A stretch of 64,000 bases of DNA from Chryseobacterium cucumeris (GTDB lineage Bacteria; Bacteroidota; Bacteroidia; Flavobacteriales; Weeksellaceae): NCBI RefSeq assembly GCF_001593385.1, contig NZ_LUVZ01000047.1, positions 144,420 through 208,419 of the forward strand, written 5' to 3'. Shown piece by piece: positions 53,031-61,985 of this stretch. Positions within the stretch are counted from its first letter, which is position 1. Each line of letters begins with the position of its first letter. Both the position numbers and the translations under genes were made by a program. The notes below the pieces were generated by a model that made no database searches, was not told the DNA's origin, and saw only the letters and a program-made list of their open reading frames with translations.

Positions 53031-54746
53031 TTATGAAGCCGGTAGTCTGAAATAAAACGTACTTCCGTTATTCAGAGAACTCTTCACTCCTATTTCTCCA
53101 TGTTGCTTTTCAATGAAATTTTTTGAAATAGCCAAGCCCAAACCTGTTCCATTTTGGTGTTCGCCGGGAACCTGGAAATAGCGGTCAAAGATCTGGCGGT
53201 GGTATTTTTCATCTATTCCGCTTCCGGTATCAATAATACTGAACTGAATGAATAAGTTCTGTTTTTCTACCACAATCTTAATATTTTCATCCTGAAAAGA
53301 GTGCTTTACCGCATTGGTAAGAAAGTTATTCATTACCCAGACGGTTTTATCAAAATCTGCGGTCACCGCATCATTGTCTTCCAGAAGATATTCTGTGCTG
53401 ATGGAGATATTTTTCTGTTCGGCCAGTTTCTCTACATTTTTTACAGCAGTCCGCACAATTTCTTTCGGAGAACATTTTTCTACGGTCAGTCTGATATTTC
53501 CGGATTCTACCTGAGAAAGATTCAGCAATTCTCCAGTGATATCCAATAAACGCTGTCCGTCTTCATTGATACTTTTCAACAATTCCTGCTGCTGCTCATT
53601 CAGTTCTCCGAACTTTTGGTTTCCAAGAAGCTGAACACCCATTTTGATAGCTGAAATCGGAGTTTTCAGTTCATGGGAAATGGTTGCAATGAAGTTGGTT
53701 TTGGCAAAATCAAGCTCTTTAAAAGGCGTAATGTTTCTCAACAATATTACCTTTCCTATATTTTTTTTCTCCTTTTCTCCTGTTTTTACAATATTGATGG
53801 GAATAATATCCTGTTCAAAATAGTTTTCCTTATTATCGCGGACAATTTTAATCGGATCTTTTACCGGATGATCGATATTTTTCAGCAGTTCACGCATCAG
53901 ATCATTATTGATGGCTACTTCATGAGCCGTTTTTCCAATAATATCTTCCTTATGGAGATTCGTGATCTTTAAAGCTTCATCATTGATCATGTAGATAAAA
54001 TGATTCTCATCCAAACCAATTACCGCATCATGCATATTGTTAACCAATGTTTCGATACGTTTTTTATCCATAAGCTGCTTGGAAAGCGTACTACTTTCGT
54101 ACTCCTGAAGTTTCTCCGCCATGGTATTGAAGGAATCTGCCAGACTGTTGAATTCTTCACTTCCTTTAAAATGAACCCTCTCGCTATAGTTTTTATCGGC
54201 AATCTGTTTGATACTGAAGGTCAATTGATTGATAGGCTCTGCAATGGTTTGCGGCAAATTGAAAAGCAGGATAAAAGCAATCAGAAAGCATACAGTACCT
54301 AAACTTACGATCCAAAAAGTAGCATTTTCTGCTGTTATAATCGCAATGTCACTTTTTCGTTCTATCCCCTTCATATTCAAGGACATGATCTTCGAAAGAT
54401 CTTCACGGATAAGCTTTTCTTTATTGATATCGGGAGCTTTAAGGTAGCTGTTGAAATGCAGATTCAGATTCTGAGTGGCTTCTTTTTCTCCAAATTCTGT
54501 AAGGTTCTTTTCCTGAAGCTTATTATTTTTTCGAAAATCTGCTATGGCAACGGTACTGTCTGTACTGATATTATCCAACGCCAAAAGCATATTTTTGGAA
54601 AATTCCAGGCTGTTGTAATTGGCCGTAAGGATCTTTTCAGTATCGGATTTTAATTTATTGATGTATACAGAACCTATCACTGAAAGCAGAACGATCAGTA
54701 AAAATAAAAGGCCCACGCCTAAGGTAAGTTTCGTTTTAAGTTTCAT
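53031..54746 (-). CDS. Sensor histidine kinase of the kdp locus
   Basis: 571 residues. Two membrane spans (about 7-29 and 145-165) bracket a periplasmic helical domain of about 115 residues. Then HAMP (about 168-220), PAS (about 230-340; VIGLDENHFIYMINDEAL), HisKA with the phospho-accepting His358 in ATISHELKTPISA, and HATPase (N box NNFLTNAVKHS, G1 DTGSGID, G2 GTGLGLAIS). It starts 5 bases after the kdpD-like stop and supplies the kinase that the KdpD-like protein lacks. The expected partner is the sigma-54 regulator at 61986-63308, an inference from location. Confidence 0.9.
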   Translation of the reverse strand: MKLKTKLTLGVGLLFLLIVLLSVIGSVYINKLKSDTEKILTANYNSLEFSKNMLLALDNISTDSTVAIADFRKNNKLQEKNLTEFGEKEATQNLNLHFNSYLKAPDINKEKLIREDLSKIMSLNMKGIERKSDIAIITAENATFWIVSLGTVCFLIAFILLFNLPQTIAEPINQLTFSIKQIADKNYSERVHFKGSEEFNSLADSFNTMAEKLQEYESSTLSKQLMDKKRIETLVNNMHDAVIGLDENHFIYMINDEALKITNLHKEDIIGKTAHEVAINNDLMRELLKNIDHPVKDPIKIVRDNKENYFEQDIIPINIVKTGEKEKKNIGKVILLRNITPFKELDFAKTNFIATISHELKTPISAIKMGVQLLGNQKFGELNEQQQELLKSINEDGQRLLDITGELLNLSQVESGNIRLTVEKCSPKEIVRTAVKNVEKLAEQKNISISTEYLLEDNDAVTADFDKTVWVMNNFLTNAVKHSFQDENIKIVVEKQNLFIQFSIIDTGSGIDEKYHRQIFDRYFQVPGEHQNGTGLGLAISKNFIEKQHGEIGVKSSLNNGSTFYFRLPAS

Positions 54747-54751
54747 TACTT

Positions 54752-55861
54752 TTAAGATAAAATAATAATATCTATCTGTCTTTCATTCAGCCTGTTCATA
54801 AGGGTATAGATCCAGCTGTATCCCAACATTCGCTGCCAGAAACTGGCGTGAGGTTTTCCAATACAGACCGTCGTGATGTTATGAGCAATCACATATTCCA
54901 GAATCCCGTTGTGGACACTGCTTTCTTTGATGCGGACTACTTTGGCCCCTAATTCCTGTGCTAAATTAAAATTATTAATTAAATACCGTTGTTTGTCCAA
55001 TGCAATTTTTTCCGGATTTTCAGAAGGCTTCTGAACGTACAAAACAGTCCATGGACTGTTATAGTAGCTGGCTAATCTGGCGGTTTTACGGATAATTGTT
55101 TTAGCAATCTTCTCATTACTGCTGATACAGGCCAGGAATTTTATGGGCTTAAAATTTTCGGTTTTGATCTCTGTTTCCACCTTTCTCTCCACGTGGGTGG
55201 CTACTTCTTTTAAAGCCAGTTCACGAAGCTGAAGAATATGTCCGCTTTGAAAGAAATTGCTCAGAGCGGTCTGAATTTTTTCCTTTTTATAGATTTTTCC
55301 TTCTTTTAATCGGGTCAGCAATTCATCTGCGGTAAGGTCAATATTGACTACTTCATCTGCTAGCGCTAGTATTTTATCCGGAACCCGCTCTGTTACTTCG
55401 ACTCCGGTAATTTTCTTAACCTCTTCATTCAGGCTTTCAATATGCTGGATATTCATGGCACTGATGACATTGATCCCGTTATCAAGAATTTCCAGCACAT
55501 CCTGCCATCTTTTTTTATTTTTAGAACCTTCTACGTTGGTATGGGCAAGTTCATCTACCAGAACCACTTCAGGATGTTCGTTGATGATAGCCTGAAGATC
55601 CATCTCCTCAAGATTCTTTCCTTTATAAAAAACTGATTTCCTTTCAATTTGAGGAATTCCTTCTACAAGATCTTCAGTTTCTTCACGGCCATGCGTTTCA
55701 ATATAGCCAATCTTTACATCAATGCCATTTCGCAAAAGGGAATGCGCTTCCTGGAGCATACGGAAGGTCTTTCCTACACCTGCACTCATCCCTATATAAA
55801 TTTTGAATTTTCCTTTACGAGACTTCTGAATCAGTTCTAAAAAATCTTTTGCTGATGACAT
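54752..55861 (-). CDS. kdpD: KdpD-type sensor domain protein lacking a kinase domain
   Basis: About 369 residues from the ATG at 55861 (MSSAKDFLELIQ); an upstream ATG at 55894 adds a basic 11-residue extension and is less likely. Order: KdpD N-terminal domain with Walker A GMSAGVGKT (24-32) and Walker B-like VVLVDELAHTN (99-109), DNG-INVISAMNIQHIESL, then a universal-stress-protein domain (about 245-365; LACISSNEKIAKTI). The four membrane spans and the histidine kinase of E. coli KdpD are absent, so this is the cytoplasmic nucleotide-sensing half as a free protein. The separate kinase gene follows at 5 bases. It may sense K+ or c-di-AMP, as USP domains of KdpD do in Firmicutes. Confidence 0.9.
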   Translation of the reverse strand: MSSAKDFLELIQKSRKGKFKIYIGMSAGVGKTFRMLQEAHSLLRNGIDVKIGYIETHGREETEDLVEGIPQIERKSVFYKGKNLEEMDLQAIINEHPEVVLVDELAHTNVEGSKNKKRWQDVLEILDNGINVISAMNIQHIESLNEEVKKITGVEVTERVPDKILALADEVVNIDLTADELLTRLKEGKIYKKEKIQTALSNFFQSGHILQLRELALKEVATHVERKVETEIKTENFKPIKFLACISSNEKIAKTIIRKTARLASYYNSPWTVLYVQKPSENPEKIALDKQRYLINNFNLAQELGAKVVRIKESSVHNGILEYVIAHNITTVCIGKPHASFWQRMLGYSWIYTLMNRLNERQIDIIILS

Positions 55862-55917
55862 TGATTTTATTCTTTTTAATTTTACTTTAAGCACTATTCT
55901 CTGTGACTAAACCGATA

Positions 55918-57003
55918 TTAAAACCAGACCGCTAAACTCGATGTTATAAAGAAATTTCCTTTTTTAAATTCATCATTTTTAGCAAAAATGGCATCTTTTG
56001 AAGTAAAACCTCTCGCTTCTGTACGGAAAACTACATTTTTGAATATGGCATAGTCTACATTGAGAGAATATCCGAAGGTCTGAAATCCAGTGGGAGTTTC
56101 TGTACTGATAATCACGCCGTTTTTATCATTATAATATTCCAGTCTTCCCGCTAATGCCCATTTGTTGTCCAATTGATATTTCATCTGAACATTCGGACTG
56201 TACCAGATATTATACTGCTCGCTTCCTTTTGATTTCTGCTCAGCGCCAATATCAAATCCCAATACAGCCGAAAACTGATCTGTTATCTGAAAGCTTCCGT
56301 ACAAATCATGGAAGTAACGCATTCTTTTGTCCTCTTTTGCTTTATCATTCCCTATGAATGAACTGCTGTTCAAAGTAATCTTATCATTAGGTTTATACGT
56401 TATCTGATGCCCGAAAGAAATACTCTGGTTTCCTTCAGGTTTGGCAATTCTCTGCCATCCGTTCAATACCAGTCCGCTTACAAACCATTTCCCATTATCT
56501 GAGGTATAAGAAATTTTGGCTCCAGTTTCGAAATAAGGTGAGTTTTCAGCGGCCAGACTTCTTGTCAGATTAACATTGTCTTTTCCTATGGCACTTTCCC
56601 ATCCAATATGGGAAGGCATGATCCCTGCATCAATCCATAAGTTTTTATTTTTTGATAATCTGATTCCAACATTGGCTTCGTTTACATAACGTAGTGCATT
56701 TTGTTCTGCTGCCATATTATCCTGGGCATAGGTTCCGGCCATTAACGCTACATTGGCACGGATATTTTCACTCTGGTAATTGGCTTTAACCAATCCCAGG
56801 TTAAGGTTCATTTCATTGTGCCTGTTATAGGAATACAAAAAGTTTTGACGAATATGATTTCCAGGCTCATTAAAATCATAGGTATAAAAAAGTTCTGCAT
56901 AAGCGGAAAATGTCACTTTATTACTTGTTTTTAATGAATCTGATGACTGGGCTTTTGAGAAAAACATTCCCAATACGGCTCCTATAACTAAATATTTTTT
57001 CAC
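55918..57003 (-). CDS. Outer-membrane beta-barrel porin (BBP2-like) in the kdp operon
   Basis: 361 residues: signal peptide (to about 18, FFSKAQ), then alternating amphipathic strands of a beta barrel, with aromatic girdles (FSAYAELFYTYDFNEPGNH, GYSLNVDYAIF) and a terminal aromatic residue (SLAVWF). It resembles the BBP2 porin group of Bacteroidota. Encoded between kdpC and kdpD on the same strand (about 67 bases after kdpC), so it is likely induced with the pump and may let K+ pass the outer membrane. That role is inference from position. Confidence 0.8.
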   Translation of the reverse strand: MKKYLVIGAVLGMFFSKAQSSDSLKTSNKVTFSAYAELFYTYDFNEPGNHIRQNFLYSYNRHNEMNLNLGLVKANYQSENIRANVALMAGTYAQDNMAAEQNALRYVNEANVGIRLSKNKNLWIDAGIMPSHIGWESAIGKDNVNLTRSLAAENSPYFETGAKISYTSDNGKWFVSGLVLNGWQRIAKPEGNQSISFGHQITYKPNDKITLNSSSFIGNDKAKEDKRMRYFHDLYGSFQITDQFSAVLGFDIGAEQKSKGSEQYNIWYSPNVQMKYQLDNKWALAGRLEYYNDKNGVIISTETPTGFQTFGYSLNVDYAIFKNVVFRTEARGFTSKDAIFAKNDEFKKGNFFITSSLAVWF

Positions 57004-57070
57004 TTTTATTAAGGTATGTTAATCATGTCAAGGTTTTCAACCTCGACATGATTATCGGTTATTAAATGTA

Positions 57071-57628
57071 TTATTTTAATTGATCCAAAGCAATGTTAAG
57101 CTTCAGAACATTTATTTTTGTGGGTCCGAAAAGTCCTAACAACGGCTTTTCAGTTTGATTATTAATTAAGCTTTTAACTTGCTCTTCTGAAATATTTCTC
57201 ACTTTTGCAATTCTTTTTGCCTGATATAAAGCTCCTTCTTCAGAAATATCCGGATCCAGTCCGCTTCCACTTGCAGTAACAAGCTCTACAGGAACTTTAG
57301 CATTACCCATTTCAGGGTTATCCATTTTTAAAGTATCAATTCTTTTCTGTACAATTTCCAGATATTCTTTATTGCTTGGACCTTTATTGCTTCCTCCACT
57401 TCCTGCTGCGTTATAATTGACTGAAGAAGGACGGCCGTGGAAATATTTTTCAGACTTAAATTCCTGACCGATATTGGCATAAAACTTCTGCCCTTTATTG
57501 TAAACAATTTCTCCGTTTCCTTTGTTAGGAAGTATTTTAGAACCTCCATAAACCACTGCCAGATAAATACCAGTAACTAGCAACATGACAAGAGTTAATC
57601 TGAATGCTGAAACAATATGATTTTTCAT
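57071..57628 (-). CDS. kdpC: Potassium-transporting ATPase subunit C
   Basis: 185 residues with one N-terminal membrane span (FRLTLVMLLVTGIYLAVVYG) and a periplasmic domain. Family marks: FHGRPSSVNYNAAGSGGSN (about 63-81), VELVTASGSGLDPDIS (about 117-132) and AKVRNISEEQVKSLI. KdpC stabilises the KdpFABC complex and assists K+ binding. It starts 10 bases after kdpB. Length is as usual. Confidence 0.96.
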   Translation of the reverse strand: MKNHIVSAFRLTLVMLLVTGIYLAVVYGGSKILPNKGNGEIVYNKGQKFYANIGQEFKSEKYFHGRPSSVNYNAAGSGGSNKGPSNKEYLEIVQKRIDTLKMDNPEMGNAKVPVELVTASGSGLDPDISEEGALYQAKRIAKVRNISEEQVKSLINNQTEKPLLGLFGPTKINVLKLNIALDQLK

Positions 57629-57638
57629 TTTTTTAATT

Positions 57639-59678
57639 TTAATAGAATAAACTGATTACCAGATCAATGATTTTGATTCCGATGAACGGAACGATTACTC
57701 CGCCTAACCCATAGATCAAAAGGTTTCTTCTTAATAATGCACTTGCACCGATGGGCTTATAAGCAACTCCTTTCAACGCCAGCGGAATCAAGAACGGAAT
57801 AATCACCGCATTGAAAATAACCGCTGATAATATGGCTGTTTCAGGACTGTGAAGGTTCATAATGTTCAGCTTCTGAAGAGAAGGAATAAAAGTGATAAAG
57901 AGCGCCGGAATAATGGCAAAATACTTTGCTACGTCGTTTGCAATACTGAAAGTGGTCAACGTTCCTCTGGTCATCAATAGCTGTTTACCGATTTCTACAA
58001 TTTCGATCAGCTTTGTAGGGTCATTATCCAGGTCTACCATGTTGCCGGCTTCTTTAGCAGCCTGCGTTCCGCTGTTCATCGCAACACCTACATCTGCCTG
58101 GGCTAGTGCCGGAGCATCATTGGTTCCGTCTCCCATCATCGCTACCAGCTTACCTTCCTGCTGTTCCTTTTTGATGTAATTCATTTTGTCTTCAGGTTTA
58201 GCTTCGGCAATAAAGTCGTCTACCCCTGCTTTTTCAGCAATGAATTTTGCAGTCAGAGGATTATCTCCTGTTACCATTACCGTTTTCACTCCCATTTTTC
58301 TCAGTCTCTGGAAACGTTCCTGAATTCCGGTTTTAATAATATCCTGAAGTTCAATAACGCCCCAAACTTTTTCATTAACAGCTACTACTAAAGGAGTTCC
58401 TCCGTTTTCAGAAATTTTGGTTACCGCATCCTGGGTTTCCTGCGGGAAGATATTCCCGGCTTTTTCAGTCAGTTTTTTTATTGTATCGTAAGCTCCTTTA
58501 CGGATTCTTGTTTCTTCAAAATCAATTCCGGAAGTTCTTGTTTCTGCGGTAAAATCAATATAAGTGGGATTAGCAACTAATAAATCTTCAGGTTTTAAAG
58601 CACTTAGTTCAATAATAGATTTCCCTTCCGGTGTTTCATCCGCTACAGAACTTAATGCTGATGCTTTAATAAATTCTTCAAGCTGAATTCCATTGGCGGG
58701 GTGAAATTGAGTTGCTTTTCTGTTTCCGATGGTAATTGTTCCGGTTTTATCCAAAAGCAATACATCAATATCTCCTGCTGTTTCCACTGCTTTTCCACTT
58801 TTAGTAATCACATTCGCTCTCAGCGCTCTGTCCATCCCCGCTATCCCGATTGCAGAAAGCAGACCTCCGATGGTTGTCGGAATAAGACAAACGAAAAGAG
58901 ATATAAATGCCGCTATGGTAATCGGAGTCTGCGCATAGTCTGCAAAAGGTTTTAAAGTGAGGGTAACAATAATAAATGTAAGCGTGAATCCTGCTAAAAG
59001 TATGGTTAATGCGATTTCGTTGGGTGTTTTCTGTCTTGACGCTCCTTCTACAAGAGCAATCATTTTATCTAAGAAGGATTCTCCGGGTTTTGTGGTTACT
59101 CTTACTTTAATTCTGTCTGACAATACTTTCGTTCCTCCCGTTACAGAACTTTTGTCTCCACCCGCTTCACGGATGACAGGTGCACTTTCTCCGGTAATAG
59201 CAGACTCATCAATGGTAGCAAGACCTTCAATAATCTCACCATCCATCGGAATCTGATCTCCGGCTTCACAAAGGAAAATATCACCTAAGGTCATTTCAGC
59301 AGACATCTTCAGCCTTGTTTCTACCTGAAATCCCGGCTTGTTATCAAGTACCAGTTTGGCCGGAGTTTCTTCCCTTGTTTTTCTAAGGGTATCAGCCTGC
59401 GCTTTTCCCCTTGCCTCTGCAATAGCTTCTGCAAAATTGGCAAACAAAACGGTGAAAAATAAAATTATAAATACTAAAAAGTTATAGGAAAAGCTTCCCT
59501 GGGTTTTATCACCGGTAAGGCTGAACATGCTTACGATAAACATGACTATGGTTCCGATTTCCACCAGGAACATTACCGGATTTTTAAACATAATTTTCGG
59601 ATTCAGCTTTACGAAGGACTGTTTTATCGCTTCGTTGACCAAATCTCTTTGAAACAATGTTTGTGACTGATTTTTCAT
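57639..59678 (-). CDS. kdpB: Potassium-transporting P-type ATPase subunit B
   Basis: About 679 residues from the ATG at 59678 (MKNQSQTLFQRDLV); an upstream in-frame ATG adds 11 residues of poor quality. P-type ATPase: TGES loop (162-165) in the actuator domain, phosphorylation motif DKTGTIT with Asp310, KxxxKGxYD-like nucleotide site (RKGAYDTIKKL), and hinge MVTGDNPLTAKFIAEKAG and MGDGTNDAPALAQADVG. It hydrolyses ATP to drive K+ uptake through KdpA. Its TGES serine is present, the residue phosphorylated for inhibition in E. coli KdpB. Confidence 0.97.
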   Translation of the reverse strand: MKNQSQTLFQRDLVNEAIKQSFVKLNPKIMFKNPVMFLVEIGTIVMFIVSMFSLTGDKTQGSFSYNFLVFIILFFTVLFANFAEAIAEARGKAQADTLRKTREETPAKLVLDNKPGFQVETRLKMSAEMTLGDIFLCEAGDQIPMDGEIIEGLATIDESAITGESAPVIREAGGDKSSVTGGTKVLSDRIKVRVTTKPGESFLDKMIALVEGASRQKTPNEIALTILLAGFTLTFIIVTLTLKPFADYAQTPITIAAFISLFVCLIPTTIGGLLSAIGIAGMDRALRANVITKSGKAVETAGDIDVLLLDKTGTITIGNRKATQFHPANGIQLEEFIKASALSSVADETPEGKSIIELSALKPEDLLVANPTYIDFTAETRTSGIDFEETRIRKGAYDTIKKLTEKAGNIFPQETQDAVTKISENGGTPLVVAVNEKVWGVIELQDIIKTGIQERFQRLRKMGVKTVMVTGDNPLTAKFIAEKAGVDDFIAEAKPEDKMNYIKKEQQEGKLVAMMGDGTNDAPALAQADVGVAMNSGTQAAKEAGNMVDLDNDPTKLIEIVEIGKQLLMTRGTLTTFSIANDVAKYFAIIPALFITFIPSLQKLNIMNLHSPETAILSAVIFNAVIIPFLIPLALKGVAYKPIGASALLRRNLLIYGLGGVIVPFIGIKIIDLVISLFY

Positions 59679-59853
59679 TTTTTTGAAAGAATTTATATCA
59701 TTGTAAATCAATAGTAACCATCAAGGTCTGCCGGATAATAAGGATAGATATGGATAATATTAAGTGAACGTTTCGTAAGTGTCAGACTAGTTTCCTTACA
59801 CTTTTCAGCTTCCTTAATGGTTGAATATTGATTTTAATTTTTAATGTTCAAAT

Positions 59854-61548
59854 TTATTTTGAGAAATATTGAATCTGCTCTGCAATAGGACCTAAAGTCA
59901 ATGCAGGGAAGAAAGACAACGCTGCAATCAGTAAAATCACTGCCAGAGTCATGAATCCGAAAGTAGCCGTATCTGTTTTCAGTGTTCCTGAACTTTCAGG
60001 GATATATTTCTTCTGTGCCAACAGACCTGCAATGGCTACCGGTCCTATGATCGGGATAAATCTTGAGAGTAACAGTACAATTCCCGTTGAGATATTCCAC
60101 CAGGGTGTATTGTCTCCCAACCCTTCAAATCCGGATCCGTTATTCGCTGCGGAAGAAGTAAACTCATACAGCATTTCACTGAAACCATGGAAGCCGGGAT
60201 TATTCAATGTCTTTGCTCCAAATTCTGGTAGATAAGCCGTTAAAGCGGTTCCTGCAAGAATCAGGAAAGGATGGAATAAAGCCACAATCATTGCGATTTT
60301 CATTTCTTTGGCTTCAATCTTTTTACCCATAAATTCTGGGGTTCGTCCTACCATCAGCCCACTGATAAATACAGCAAGAATGATAAAGATAAAATAGTTC
60401 AGAATTCCGACTCCACAGCCTCCGTAGAAGCAGTTGATCATCATCGCAAGAAGTTCATTCATTCCCGAAAGCGGCATTGTACTGTCATGCATTGAGTTCA
60501 CAGATCCTGTTGATATAACTGTGGTTGCAATACTCCAGTAGCCGGACGCTGCACTTCCGAAACGGATTTCTTTACCTTCCATAGCTCCCAGGCTGTTATC
60601 TGTTCCCATTTTTGTGATCAAAGGATTTCCTCCTGTTTCATTCACGATATTCGGAATGGTAAGTGCCAGAAAACCGACCGTCATTACCGTAAAAATCACC
60701 CATGAAAGTTTTCTTTTATTCAGATAAAAACCCAGTGCAAATACCAACGCAAACGGAATGATCATCTGAGCGATCATCTCTGTCATATTGGTCATATAAT
60801 TGGGATTTTCAAGCGGGTGCGCAGAGTTGGCTCCGAAAAATCCACCTCCGTTAGTTCCCAAATGTTTGATCGCAACAAATGCAGATACAGGCCCTCTGGA
60901 AACATCAGCTTTCTGACCTTCCAGTGTTATAATGTGATCTTTTCCTTCGAAAGTCATCGGACTTCCGTTAATAGAAAGTACTAAAGCAACAATTACACTT
61001 ACCGGAACCAGGATTCTGACCATTGATTTGGTGAAAAAATCGTAGAAGTTCCCAAGTTCGGTACTTGTTTTTTCTTTAAAAGCCTTGAAAAGGACAGCCA
61101 TTGCTGCCATTCCCGTTGCAGCCGTAACAAACTGTAAAAACATCAGATAAAGCTGGCTCAGATAACTTACTCCTGTTTCTCCTGAATAATGCTGTAAATT
61201 ACAGTTCACTAAGAATGAAATGGTTGTATTAAAAGCCAGATCGGGTGACATATTTGGATTCCCATCAGGGTTCAAAGGAAGCCATGCCTGATTCAGCAAA
61301 AGAAGGAAACCTATGATGAACCAAACCAGATTGATCGCCAGCATGGCATACATATTCTGTTTCCAGTTCATATGGCGGGCAGGATTAATTCCCGAAACTT
61401 TATAAATTAACTTTTCAATGGGTTCAAAAACCGGATCCAGAAAAGTCTTTTTGTATCCGTAGACATTAGCTATATATTTCCCTAAAAATATTCCGATAAC
61501 TAATGTGATAGCAAACATTGCTATAATGCCTAAAATCTCTGTATTCAT
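59854..61548 (-). CDS. kdpA: Potassium-transporting ATPase subunit A (K+ channel-like)
   Basis: 564 residues, ten or so membrane spans. The four pore-loop repeats of the SKT superfamily are visible: FNTTISFLVNCNLQHYSGE, HLGTNGGGFFGANSAHPLEN, ISTGSVNSMHDS and TSSAANNGSGFEGL. KdpA binds and passes K+, powered by KdpB. kdpF precedes it by 6 bases and kdpB follows after a 175-base gap, long for an operon but with no terminator seen. Confidence 0.97.
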   Translation of the reverse strand: MNTEILGIIAMFAITLVIGIFLGKYIANVYGYKKTFLDPVFEPIEKLIYKVSGINPARHMNWKQNMYAMLAINLVWFIIGFLLLLNQAWLPLNPDGNPNMSPDLAFNTTISFLVNCNLQHYSGETGVSYLSQLYLMFLQFVTAATGMAAMAVLFKAFKEKTSTELGNFYDFFTKSMVRILVPVSVIVALVLSINGSPMTFEGKDHIITLEGQKADVSRGPVSAFVAIKHLGTNGGGFFGANSAHPLENPNYMTNMTEMIAQMIIPFALVFALGFYLNKRKLSWVIFTVMTVGFLALTIPNIVNETGGNPLITKMGTDNSLGAMEGKEIRFGSAASGYWSIATTVISTGSVNSMHDSTMPLSGMNELLAMMINCFYGGCGVGILNYFIFIILAVFISGLMVGRTPEFMGKKIEAKEMKIAMIVALFHPFLILAGTALTAYLPEFGAKTLNNPGFHGFSEMLYEFTSSAANNGSGFEGLGDNTPWWNISTGIVLLLSRFIPIIGPVAIAGLLAQKKYIPESSGTLKTDTATFGFMTLAVILLIAALSFFPALTLGPIAEQIQYFSK

Positions 61549-61554
61549 GACTAA

Positions 61555-61632
61555 TTAAAATTTTTCAGGTTTCATTAAAACATAACAGATATACACAAAG
61601 GCAAGTATTGAGAGGAAAAATAAACTCCACAT
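61555..61632 (-). CDS. kdpF: Potassium-transporting ATPase subunit F
   Basis: 25 residues, found by reading the short frame directly upstream of kdpA: MWSLFFLSILAFVYICYVLM then KPEKF. It is a single membrane span ending in the KPE(R/K)F motif typical of KdpF. KdpF is a small lipid-like stabiliser of the KdpABC complex. Stop codon lies 6 bases before the kdpA ATG. Too short for usual ORF cut-offs. Confidence 0.9.
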   Translation of the reverse strand: MWSLFFLSILAFVYICYVLMKPEKF

Positions 61633-61635
61633 AAT

Positions 61636-61719
61636 TTATATTCTATCAAAAAATTCAACTGATTTATACAAAAGCCAAAACAATACTGCAAAAAGCAGAA
61701 TTAAACTTATGAGCATCAT
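61636..61719 (-). CDS. 27-residue membrane peptide upstream of kdpF
   Basis: Encodes MMLISLILLFAVLFWLLYKS followed by VEFFDRI: one hydrophobic span with a charged end. It stops three bases before the kdpF start, and its ATG overlaps the stop of the next ORF upstream (ATGA). I know no family name. Tight packing and clean membrane-helix composition argue for a translated gene. A candidate extra small subunit or regulator of the Kdp pump. Confidence 0.6.
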   Translation of the reverse strand: MMLISLILLFAVLFWLLYKSVEFFDRI

Positions 61720-61823
61720 ATTTTAATCATTAGGGTTAAAAGGGTCAACAATACGTACGATACAATCAGCAGACTAAAAGTCGAGTGCTCCCGTTTTTTA
61801 AACGTTTTTCTTGAAATTGTCAT
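61716..61823 (-). CDS. 35-residue membrane peptide at the head of the kdp operon
   Basis: Encodes a basic N-terminus (MTISRKTFKKREHSTF) and one hydrophobic span (SLLIVSYVLLTLLTLMIKI). Its TGA overlaps the ATG of the 27-residue ORF by four bases (ATGA), which suggests coupled translation. First open frame after the regulator's terminator, so the likely first cistron of the kdp transcript. No family recognised; alternatively a leader peptide. Confidence 0.55.
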   Translation of the reverse strand: MTISRKTFKKREHSTFSLLIVSYVLLTLLTLMIKI

Positions 61824-61942
61824 TTTTAAATATTTTATTCGAAGACTATATGCCAAAAGAAAGTCCATTCTGAAAAACAAGCACCCAAACAATTGAATAA
61901 CAATATATTAAAACTAAATGCTAAACTATATAAAAACAGAAA

Positions 61943-61963
61943 AGCCTATCAAAATGATAGGCT
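61943..61963 (-). terminator. Terminator of the sigma-54 regulator gene
   Basis: Perfect 9-bp stem AGCCTATCA / TGATAGGCT with a 3-base loop; the minus-strand arm runs into TTTTCTG. It separates the regulator from the kdp structural operon. Confidence 0.82.
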
Positions 61964-61985
61964 CTTTATTAAAATGATAAAAGGT

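Noticed and set aside
61824..61942. Sigma-54 promoter (-24 GG / -12 GC) for the kdp operon
   Set aside because: Expected because the regulator has GAFTGA, but the best candidate, TGGCATATAGTCTTCG at 61840-61855 on the minus strand, lacks the -12 GC, and another (TGGAC ... GGCA) has the wrong spacing. Not convincing enough to annotate.
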